Notes under the pieces: generated by a model | Told to the model about the DNA's origin: nothing | Databases searched by the model: none | What the model saw: the letters and a program-made list of their open reading frames with translations, nothing else | Shown: piece by piece, positions 55,301 through 64,000 of the stretch | Numbering within the stretch: the stretch's first letter is position 1 | How the letters are laid out: the number at the start of each line of letters is the position of its first letter | Program-made: the position numbers and the translations under genes | Assembly (NCBI RefSeq): GCF_006517815.1 | Contig: NZ_CP041198.1 | Span: 744,001 to 808,000 of the forward strand | DNA length: 64,000 bases | Source: Pseudarthrobacter sp. NIBRBAC000502770 | GTDB lineage: Bacteria; Actinomycetota; Actinomycetes; Actinomycetales; Micrococcaceae | Direction: 5' to 3'

Positions 55301-56798
55301 CAAGCTGCCCAACCCGCGCACCGACGAACAGCTCCTGCTCGGCGTGGCCGACGACCCCGCGCACCAGGACCAGCCCACCGTGTTCTACGAACCGGACCGG
55401 GACGGCAACATGGCCATCTACGGAACGGGCGGTTCCGGCAAGTCCGCAGCCCTGCGCGGCATTGCCATTGCCGCCGCGGTCACCCCGCGCGGGGGCCCCG
55501 TCCACGTGTACGGCATCGACTGCGGCTCCTCCGGACTGAGGATGCTGGAAGAGCTTCCGCACGTGGGTGAGATCATCAACGGCGACGACGTGGAACGCGT
55601 TGGGCGGCTCCTGCGCCTCCTGCGGGACATCGCCGAGCTGCGGTCCGCACAGTTCGCTGAGGTGCGGGCATCCACCATCGTGGAGTACCGGAAGCTCGCC
55701 AACCGGCCGGACGAGAAGCGGATCTTCGTACTGGTGGACGGCATGTCAGCATTCCGCGAAGCCTACGAGCACAGCAAGCTGTCCGGGCTCTGGGACATTT
55801 TCCTGCAACTGGCCACCGACGGCCGCACCCTCGGCATCCACCTGGTGGTGACGGGGGACCGGCCCAACGCCGTCCCCGCTTCGCTGCTCGCCTCCATCCA
55901 GCGGCGGCTGGTGCTGCGGCTCTCCAACGAGGACGACTACATCTCCATGGACGTTCCCAGGGATGTCCTCACCGCAACGTCGCCCCCGGGCCGCGGCCTG
56001 CTGGACGGGCTCGAAGTGCAGCTGGCCGTCCTGGGCGGCAACTCCAACCTGGCCCTGCAGGCCCGGGAAGTCCATAAGCTCAGCGAGGCGATGCTGCGCC
56101 AGGGCCTCGGTACCGCACCCAGGATCGAGCGGCTGCCCGAGCAGGTGGACCTGGATGTCCTGCCCGCGGGCAGCCCGGACCTGCCGGTGGTCGGCGTGGA
56201 CGATGAGTCCCTGCAGCCCGCGGAGATCATGGCCCGCGGCCCGCTGCTGCTGGCAGGCCCCCCGGGCGCCGGCCGGACCGTTGCCCTGGTGACCCTGGCC
56301 TACGCCCTGCGCCGGTCAAACCCCGCTACCGAGCTGATCTACCTCGGATCCCGCCGGTCCGCCGTCGCCTCCCTCCCCATCTGGAACCGCTCCGTGGTGG
56401 GACCGGACGACCTCGCCGAGGTTGTGGAGGACCTGGTGGAGCATTCCACCGGGAATCCCGGGGCTGTGGCGTTCTTCATCGAAGGCCTGACGGAATTTAC
56501 GGACACCCTCGCCGAATCAGGGATGGCACAGCTGGTCACCGCGTCACTGAAGGCGGACCAGTGGGTGGTGGGCGAGTCCGAGACCTCCACCTGGTCCAGC
56601 GCCTGGCAGCTTGCCCAGCCTTTCAAATCCGGGCGCCGGGGCCTGCTGCTCAACCCGGGCGACATCGAAGGCGACAGCCTGCTCAACACCTCGCTGGGCC
56701 GGGTCAGCCCCGACTTCATCCCGGGCCGCGGGTACGTGGTGGGCCGCGGCAAGGCCCGGAAGATCCAGGTGGCGCTGCCGCCCGAAAACCGGGACTGA
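52353..56798 (+). CDS. FHA-FtsK/SpoIIIE (EccC/EssC-like) triple-ATPase membrane protein
   Basis: A 1,481-residue motor protein resembling the EccC/EssC ATPase of type VII secretion. Order: an N-terminal small beta domain, an FHA domain (YIGRDRDVDIRL, LTSKRHARI, SANGLL; about residues 110-198), two membrane helices (about 243-283), then three ATPase modules. Module 1 has Walker A GGTTGAGKSEF (K704) and Walker B IIIVDEFAALA (D804). Module 2 has YGTGGSGKSAA (K1030) but a weak Walker B (VLVDGMSAF). Module 3 has GPPGAGRTVAL, with Arg1308 in place of the Walker lysine. EssC shares an FHA N-terminus. It probably drives export or assembly of surface proteins under phospho-control. Confidence 0.92.
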   Translation: MRIRLTLRREPADARDLAVTVDGLATVADIATVLWSADPDRKGTPVPDNLSLRIDEAFVGAGITGNILAREDNLLESGLRPGSVVSLAQVSEQFHEPGAGRGPAAATLRVLSGPDAGREFSLPSGTSYIGRDRDVDIRLTDPLTSKRHARITVGESIEIVDTNSANGLLMDGLPVTRATLNSSDTVTLGDTTVTVVPLGHNHAAAPTSPLVDFNRSPRVVPRFDVPKRVLPAGPKRPEDQPFPYIMLVAPLMMGAVIFAVTQNVLSMVFMLMMPLFIVGHYVDTRMRTRKQQKEQLKQFRASMAAFRQDLTELQQVERAVRLQEAPSVSDTVDAIYKLGPLLWTHRPEHSSFLGLRFGLGTAPSRVPLEEPSNNDTEVQYAREIQDCIKQFSEIEGVPVVSQLRTSGALGIAGARGLVDDVARGMVLQLVGLHSPAEVVLTAITSAQSRERWNWLQWLPHVGSGHSPLGGDHLAAGSAGGSSLLARLEDLVDAREAAAKRTAPDLRPGIDPAKHELEEPVLPSVLVIVEDDAPVDRGRLTRLAERGPDSGVHVLWVATDIQALPAACRDFMVVDGDHGTTTGQVRLGRHTYPVSCESVDAELAAQLARMLAPVVDVGKPVNDDSDLPRAVSYATLIGKDFLDNPQSVAERWTENNSVHATAVANRKDNGTLRALVGSKGIEPLYLDLKNEGPHALVGGTTGAGKSEFLQSWVMGMAAAYSPDRVSFLFVDYKGGAAFADCINLPHTVGLVTDLSPHLVRRALTSLRAELHYREQLLNRKKAKDLLALQREADPEAPPYLIIIVDEFAALANDVPEFVDGVVDVAARGRSLGLHLILATQRPAGVIKDNLRANTNLRVALRMADEDDATDILGVPDAAYFDPAIPGRGAAKTGPGRIQGFQTGYAGGWTTDKPQRPQIDIVEMAFGSGPSWEAPAPDKPVVQEPAGPNDIARMTSTIVHAADTLAIQPPRRPWLDELAKTYDFSKLPNPRTDEQLLLGVADDPAHQDQPTVFYEPDRDGNMAIYGTGGSGKSAALRGIAIAAAVTPRGGPVHVYGIDCGSSGLRMLEELPHVGEIINGDDVERVGRLLRLLRDIAELRSAQFAEVRASTIVEYRKLANRPDEKRIFVLVDGMSAFREAYEHSKLSGLWDIFLQLATDGRTLGIHLVVTGDRPNAVPASLLASIQRRLVLRLSNEDDYISMDVPRDVLTATSPPGRGLLDGLEVQLAVLGGNSNLALQAREVHKLSEAMLRQGLGTAPRIERLPEQVDLDVLPAGSPDLPVVGVDDESLQPAEIMARGPLLLAGPPGAGRTVALVTLAYALRRSNPATELIYLGSRRSAVASLPIWNRSVVGPDDLAEVVEDLVEHSTGNPGAVAFFIEGLTEFTDTLAESGMAQLVTASLKADQWVVGESETSTWSSAWQLAQPFKSGRRGLLLNPGDIEGDSLLNTSLGRVSPDFIPGRGYVVGRGKARKIQVALPPENRD

Positions 56799-56919
56799 GC
56801 AGGACCAACGACGGCGGGGCTGCTGCTGCGGCGGATTTGCGGCCCCGCCCGGCGCTGTAGAAGACTACCGGGGACACCAGAAAGCCGCGGTGGGGGGCTG
56901 CGCGCATCGAAAGGTAGCA

Positions 56920-57549
56920 ATGACCCCGTCCGCTCCGATCCTCCGTGCCGTCCCGACGACGGCTTCAGCAGCTGCCCTGGCCCTGGCTCTTGGCTTCTTC
57001 CCGGCCGGGCCCGCGCTCGCCGCCGCCACCGCACCCTCGCCGACTCCGGCGTCGGACACCCAGGCCCCATCTGACTGCGGGCTGGTCTGCGTACCCATCC
57101 TCGCCAGCAGCCCCGACGCCGGCCAGACCGGGCGCCCGCGGAAGTCCAGGGACCCGGTCCCGCCGCCGAGCCAGCCGGCACCTCCCGCCGGAGCGCCTGC
57201 ACCGACGGCCCAGCCCGGCCAGCCCCAACCCGCGCAGCCCGACGTCCCGGCCCCCGCACAGCTTTCTGCAACGGCGGCGCCGGACCCGGAGGTGGCCGCT
57301 CCCACGGAATCGCCGTCAGCCACAGCGGGCTACCGCCCACCCACCGGCCCCTCAAGCGGGCAGGACTGGAACAGCCCCGTCACCCGCTCCAGCGGGCCCA
57401 CCCAGATGGCTGCCGTGGCACCCGCCGGCGGTGAGGGCCCAGGCTGCCCGGCCCTCGGGCCCATCGCCCTGGGCACGCTGCTGGTGGGCACTTCCGCCGG
57501 TGCCTTCGCCGTGTGGAACCGGAACCGGAACCGGCTCCGCTCGCACTGA
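56920..57549 (+). CDS. Secreted Pro/Ala-rich protein with C-terminal membrane anchor
   Basis: A 209-residue protein with a signal peptide (ASAAALALALGFFPAGPALAA), a long Pro/Ala/Ser-rich extracellular region with two early cysteines (DCGLVCVPI), and a C-terminal helix (GPIALGTLLVGTSAGAFAVW) followed by a basic tail (NRNRNRLRSH). It is therefore anchored outside the cell by its C-terminus. No LPXTG motif is seen. ATG 56920 lies 121 bases after the FtsK-like gene and follows AAGG. By place it is the last member of the surface-system operon. The function is unknown; it could be a stalk, wall spacer or mycosin-like cofactor without the protease. Confidence 0.72.
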   Translation: MTPSAPILRAVPTTASAAALALALGFFPAGPALAAATAPSPTPASDTQAPSDCGLVCVPILASSPDAGQTGRPRKSRDPVPPPSQPAPPAGAPAPTAQPGQPQPAQPDVPAPAQLSATAAPDPEVAAPTESPSATAGYRPPTGPSSGQDWNSPVTRSSGPTQMAAVAPAGGEGPGCPALGPIALGTLLVGTSAGAFAVWNRNRNRLRSH

Positions 57550-60722
<3,173 letters not shown>

Positions 60723-60725
60723 GCG

Positions 60726-60753
60726 GGCCGCCCTGGATGGGCACTGGGCGGCC
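60726..60753 (+). terminator. Hairpin after the ligA-IMPase unit
   Basis: GGCCGCCC and its inverse GGGCGGCC with a 12-base loop lie four bases after the stop codon. There is no T tract, so terminator function is only possible. Confidence 0.35.
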
Positions 60754-60834
60754 TCATCGAAGGAGCGGGGTGTCCGTTCTGATAGTTCTGTCACGGAAAG
60801 TGCCTTCCTGCCGTCCAGTGGGCGGGGCCGCCAC

Positions 60835-60840
60835 TAGCAT
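60835..60840 (+). promoter_or_regulatory. Leaderless -10 element of the GNAT gene
   Basis: TAGCAT ends six bases before GTG 60847 (spacer TGACGG). No ribosome site is present. An imperfect inverted repeat around GTGGGCGG lies immediately upstream. Confidence 0.6.
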
Positions 60841-60846
60841 TGACGG

Positions 60847-61350
60847 GTGCAGCCGCAGATAACCATCCGTCCCGCCGTCGAGGCCGACTTCGCCGCCATT
60901 GCCCGCATCACCGGGGATTCGTATCTTTCGGCAGGCTACTTCGACGACGCAGCCCACCCTTACATGGTCAAGATCATGGATGTGGCAGAGCGCGCGGAGC
61001 AGGCAACCATCTGGGTGGCGGAGCGCGAGGGAGCTGTCATAGGTTCCGTCACGCTGGCGCTGGCGGGGGAGCCGTACGCGGACATCGCCCTGCAGGATGA
61101 GCTGGAATTCCGGATGCTGGTGGTGGACCCCGCCGTCCAGCGCAGCGGGGCCGGCAAAGCCATGGTGGAGGCCATCATCGGCCATGCCAGGACCCTCCCC
61201 GGCATCCGTGCGGTGGCCCTCACCACCGGCCAAACCTGGGAGAGCGCGCACGGGCTCTACCGCAAGACCGGCTTCCAGCGGGTGCCTGCACGGGACTGGC
61301 TGGTCCCCGGAACCGACATAAAACTGCTGGTTTACCGGCGCGACCTGTAG
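60847..61350 (+). CDS. GNAT-family N-acetyltransferase
   Basis: A 167-residue single-domain acetyltransferase. It starts ITIRPAVEADFAAIARITGD. Motif A with the acetyl-CoA pyrophosphate loop is FRMLVVDPAVQRSGAGKAMV, a Q-R-S-G-A-G-K variant of Q/RxxGxG/A. GLYRKTGFQRVP is the C-terminal motif B. Acceptors range from amino acids to antibiotics and ribosomal proteins; none can be picked. It is monocistronic and probably leaderless, starting at GTG. Confidence 0.88.
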   Translation: MQPQITIRPAVEADFAAIARITGDSYLSAGYFDDAAHPYMVKIMDVAERAEQATIWVAEREGAVIGSVTLALAGEPYADIALQDELEFRMLVVDPAVQRSGAGKAMVEAIIGHARTLPGIRAVALTTGQTWESAHGLYRKTGFQRVPARDWLVPGTDIKLLVYRRDL

Positions 61351-61397
61351 CAGCCCTACAGTGGTGGCGACCCATTCCAGCTTTGAAAGGCCCACCC

Positions 61398-61778
61398 ATG
61401 CGCAAAACCTTCGGCAGCGGATCCGTCTGGGAACAGACCCTCGGCTATTCCCGCGCCGTCCAGGTGGACAACACCCTCTACATCTCTGCCACCGCTGCGA
61501 GCGGCGACGACGGAGTGGTGGGGGATGACTTCTACACCCAGACCCAGTACGTCCTGCAGAAACTCGGCAAGGTCCTGGCCGACGCCGGCTTCGGCTACGG
61601 GGACGTGGTGCAGTCCAAGCTGTACCTGACGGACATCAGCAAATGGGAAGAGGCCGGCCGGGCCCACGGCGAAGTGTTCGGTGACATCCGCCCCACCCTC
61701 TCCCTGGTGCACGTGCTCCCGTTCCTGGACCCAAAGATGCTCGTCGAGATCGAACTGGTCGCGCAGAAGAGCGCGTAG
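61398..61778 (+). CDS. RidA/YjgF-family protein lacking the conserved Arg
   Basis: A 126-residue chorismate-mutase-like trimer-forming protein of the Rid family. NTLYISATAASGDDGVVGDD, YVLQKLGKVLADAGFGYGDV and VQSKLYLTDISKWEEA fit the family, as does the end LVEIELVAQ. In archetypal RidA the Arg that anchors the imine substrate lies in a PARSxVEV stretch. Here it reads PTLSLVHVLPF, so that Arg is absent. It is therefore probably not a classic 2-aminoacrylate deaminase but a divergent Rid member of unknown role. ATG 61398 follows GAAAGG; a TACAGT -10 lies at 61358-61363. Confidence 0.82.
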   Translation: MRKTFGSGSVWEQTLGYSRAVQVDNTLYISATAASGDDGVVGDDFYTQTQYVLQKLGKVLADAGFGYGDVVQSKLYLTDISKWEEAGRAHGEVFGDIRPTLSLVHVLPFLDPKMLVEIELVAQKSA

Positions 61779-61789
61779 TTTCTCCGGCC

Positions 61790-62452
61790 CTACCGTGCCG
61801 GCAGGCCGTAGCGGTGCTCCGGCCTGCCCGTGGTGCCGTAGCGGAGCTGGATGTCCACCGCCCCGTCGTCCGCCAGCGAGGACAGGTACCGCTGGGCGGT
61901 GGCGCGGGAAACGCCCACCCGGGCGGCCACCTCGGCGGCGGAGTACTGATCGCCCGGGGCCAGCGATTCCAGCACAGCGGCCTCCGTTGCGGAACGTGGT
62001 TTCGACGACGGCGTGACATCCCCCGGAATCAGCGCACGTTTGGCGCGCTCCACGCCGTCCTGGTCCAGTGCCCCGGGCTGGCCCAGGAGGCGCCGGTACC
62101 TGGCATAGGAGCGCAGCTGCTGCGACAGTGACTCCGCCGTGAAGGGCTTGAGCAGGTAGCCCAGGGCGCCGCGGCGGAACGCCACCCGGACCGACGCGGT
62201 GTCGGAGGCGGCGCTGAGGATGATCGTGTCCACATCCAGCTGCTGCAGCAGGTCCAGCCCGGAGGCATCCGGCAGGTACACATCCAGGAGTACCAAATCC
62301 GGCCGCAGGCTATGGATGGCCTGCAAGGCCAGCGACGCCGTACCGACGGGCGCCAGGGCCAGGAAGCCGGCCACCGAATCCACGTAGGCGGCGTGCAGCT
62401 TCGCCACGTGGAAGTCGTCGTCCACGATCAGGACCCGAAAATCGTCAGCCAT
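61790..62452 (-). CDS. CitB/DcuR-type response regulator
   Basis: A 220-residue response regulator. The receiver domain (FRVLIVDDDFHVAKLHAAYV) has the phospho-acceptor Asp in LVLLDVYLPDASG and the conserved Lys in YLLKPFTAESL. The C-terminal helix-turn-helix (QYSAAEVAARVGVSRATAQR YLSSL) belongs to the CitB/DcuR/DpiA class, which controls transport and use of citrate or C4-dicarboxylates. The true start is ATG 62452 (MADDFRVLIVDDD), which overlaps the kinase gene end by eight bases. Target genes are not obvious in the window; a nearby dicarboxylate or citrate transporter outside the edge would fit. Confidence 0.9.
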   Translation of the reverse strand: MADDFRVLIVDDDFHVAKLHAAYVDSVAGFLALAPVGTASLALQAIHSLRPDLVLLDVYLPDASGLDLLQQLDVDTIILSAASDTASVRVAFRRGALGYLLKPFTAESLSQQLRSYARYRRLLGQPGALDQDGVERAKRALIPGDVTPSSKPRSATEAAVLESLAPGDQYSAAEVAARVGVSRATAQRYLSSLADDGAVDIQLRYGTTGRPEHRYGLPAR

Positions 62453-64000
62453 TCTTTTCCTTTCCGGCTTCCCCCGTGGTCTTTGCGGCGGCGCTTCCCG
62501 CCGTCGTATGCGGAAGGGTGGCCATGAACACGGCACCCGGCCCACCCGTGGCCCCGCGGTCCAGCACCTTCACATCGCCGCCGCGGCGCCGCACCAGCTG
62601 GCGGGCCAGCGCCAGGCCGAAACCCTGGCCGCCGCCGGCGCGGACCGGGCCGGCGGCGGTGGTGAAACCTTCGGCGAACACGCGTTCCGTGTCCGTGCCT
62701 TCCGCCAGCCCGTCACCCGAGTCCGCTACCACGACGTGCAGCGTGCCGCCGTCGTCGCCCGGTTCATCCAGCACCTCCAGCTCAACCCAGCGGTCCGTGG
62801 ACGACCCCGCCACAGCGGCGTTGACGGCGTTGTCGATCAGGTTTCCCAGCACAGTGGTCACATCCTGGGCCTCCGTCACCTGCCCGCGGACCAGGGTCTC
62901 CGGGCCGATGCGCAGTGCGACGCCCCGTTCGTCTGCCTCCACGCCCTTGGCACCCACGAATGCCTGCAGGTAAGGGTCCTGCAGCAGCTCGGCCTGGTCC
63001 ACCGGGAACTTCAGCGGTCCGGTGGCGGCCAGCCCTGCAAGGTAGTCGCGGGCTTCCTGGTGCTGCCCGATGCCCAGGAAACCGGCCAGGGTGTGCAGCT
63101 GGTTGGCGAACTCGTGCCGCTGGGCGCGCAGGGCGGTGGACATGGTGCCGACGGCATCGAGTTGCCGCGTGAGCTCCTGCAGTTCCGTCCGGTCACGCAG
63201 CATGACCACCCAGCCCAAATCCTCCCTGCGGTGCAGGGCCTTGCGCGCATTCACCACCAGCACCCGGCCGCCGGCCACCAGTTCGAGGGCGTCCTGGGTT
63301 GATCCGCCGCTACCCACCGCCGGACCGGCAACACCAGTTCCGGTGCGCGTGAGGGACTTCAGCTGTTCCGGGACGGGGGCGTCCTCCCACCGGGACCCCG
63401 ACAGGTCGGGCAAAGCAAGCAGCCGCTGCGCTGCGGCGTTGAACACGCTGACCCGGCCGTCGGCACTGACGCCGATCACGCCGTCGTCCACGCCCTGCAG
63501 CACCGCCACCTGGTCGTGGACCAGCGTGCTGATTTCCTCCGGTTCCAGGCCCAGGGTGAGGCGCTGCAGGCGGCGGCGCAGCAGGAAGGACCCCAGTACC
63601 CCGGCCAGCAGGGCGCCGGCGGCGGTCAGGGCCACCGGGCCGATGTCGCGGCTCACGCTCTGTGCCACCGTTTCCATGGAGTAGCCGACGCTCACCTCAC
63701 CCACCACCGTGCTGGTGCCCGGCGCGTACACCGGAACCTTCGCGCCGGCCGACGGGCCAAGCGTTCCGGTGTTCCGGGTAGTGATCTCCTGCCCGGACAA
63801 TGCTTCGGACGGGTCGGTGCTCACCTTTTCGCCCAGCCGCTGCGGATCCGGGTGGGCCAGCCTGATCCCCGTTTCGTCGGTGATCACCACGAACAGCGCC
63901 CCGGTCCGGGTCCGCGCTGCCTCCGCGGACGCCTGCAGCGGGCCGGCCAGGAGCTCGGCCGGCGGGGGAGTGCCGGGCTGGTCGCTGATGGCCAGCACAT
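62445..64000 (-). CDS. CitA/DcuS-type sensor histidine kinase (5' end outside window)
   Basis: At least 518 residues. The N-terminal membrane helix lies beyond the right edge. The extracellular PDC/CitA-type sensor (FVVITDETGIRLAHPDPQRL and VGEVSVGYSMETV) is followed by a helix (GPVALTAAGALLAGVLGSFL), a cytoplasmic PAS domain (VDDGVIGVSADGRVSVFNAA), the phospho-acceptor His in AQRHEFANQLH, and an ATPase domain with NLIDNAVNAA, VADSGDG and GQGFGLALARQL. The HExxNxLH H-box is typical of the citrate/fumarate sensor family. It binds a small carboxylate outside the cell and phosphorylates the response regulator encoded directly downstream. Confidence 0.9.
   Translation of the reverse strand, partial: VLAISDQPGTPPPAELLAGPLQASAEAARTRTGALFVVITDETGIRLAHPDPQRLGEKVSTDPSEALSGQEITTRNTGTLGPSAGAKVPVYAPGTSTVVGEVSVGYSMETVAQSVSRDIGPVALTAAGALLAGVLGSFLLRRRLQRLTLGLEPEEISTLVHDQVAVLQGVDDGVIGVSADGRVSVFNAAAQRLLALPDLSGSRWEDAPVPEQLKSLTRTGTGVAGPAVGSGGSTQDALELVAGGRVLVVNARKALHRREDLGWVVMLRDRTELQELTRQLDAVGTMSTALRAQRHEFANQLHTLAGFLGIGQHQEARDYLAGLAATGPLKFPVDQAELLQDPYLQAFVGAKGVEADERGVALRIGPETLVRGQVTEAQDVTTVLGNLIDNAVNAAVAGSSTDRWVELEVLDEPGDDGGTLHVVVADSGDGLAEGTDTERVFAEGFTTAAGPVRAGGGQGFGLALARQLVRRRGGDVKVLDRGATGGPGAVFMATLPHTTAGSAAAKTTGEAGKEKNG

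Overview
The window is chromosomal DNA of a high-GC actinobacterium, most likely of the Arthrobacter/Pseudarthrobacter group (Micrococcaceae). The signs are strong C/G third-position bias, several apparently leaderless genes, actinobacterial acyl-CoA carboxylase subunits (a biotinylated alpha chain, a separate beta chain and a small epsilon chain), an Rv1264-like adenylate cyclase, BRCT-containing LigA, and an FHA/PP2C/Ser-Thr kinase cluster with an EccC/FtsK-type ATPase. The genus is inferred from gene content. No rRNA, tRNA, insertion sequence, prophage or CRISPR array was seen. No gene-free stretch exceeds 300 bases; the longest is the 278-base divergent region 8912-9189.

Layout: 1-3574 holds the end of a membrane protein, a two-module lipoprotein, an XylC-type aldehyde dehydrogenase and a small membrane protein. 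3722-8911 (minus) is an assimilatory nitrate operon: NarK transporter, molybdopterin nitrate reductase and an FAD/[2Fe-2S] electron-transfer protein. An MHS-family transporter diverges from it at 9190. 10655-24883 is a metabolic region: amidotransferase, acyl-CoA carboxylase alpha subunit, Maf, a TetR/MMPL efflux pair, a secreted small protein, a dicarboxylate/amino-acid symporter, a DUF885 protein, acyl-CoA carboxylase beta and epsilon subunits and an SDR. The carboxylase alpha and beta genes lie 10 kb apart but carry almost the same palindrome upstream. birA, a PH-domain membrane protein and a class III cyclase follow (24969-27652).

27796-57549 (plus) is the most striking region. Two giant single-anchor surface proteins (about 2,050 residues each, with Ig/cadherin-like and FN3 repeats) stand in tandem. 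Behind them comes a tightly overlapped operon: MoxR ATPase, DUF58 protein, transglutaminase-like membrane protein lacking the catalytic cysteine, RDD/FHA protein, PP2C phosphatase, zinc-ribbon/FHA protein, Ser/Thr kinase, FHA-like protein, a 1,481-residue FHA-FtsK/EssC-type ATPase, and a secreted Pro-rich protein. It reads as a phosphorylation-controlled cell-surface assembly or export system related to type VII secretion, but without visible WXG100, EccB, EccD or EccE genes. The two giant genes share a 1,063-bp almost identical 5' block whose codon usage differs sharply from everything around it, while their repeat stalks and Cys-containing tips have diverged. This suggests recent gene conversion or cassette transfer.

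57628-64000 returns to housekeeping: ligA with an inositol-monophosphatase-family gene, a GNAT acetyltransferase, a RidA-like protein, and a CitA/DcuS-type two-component system on the minus strand that runs off the window end.
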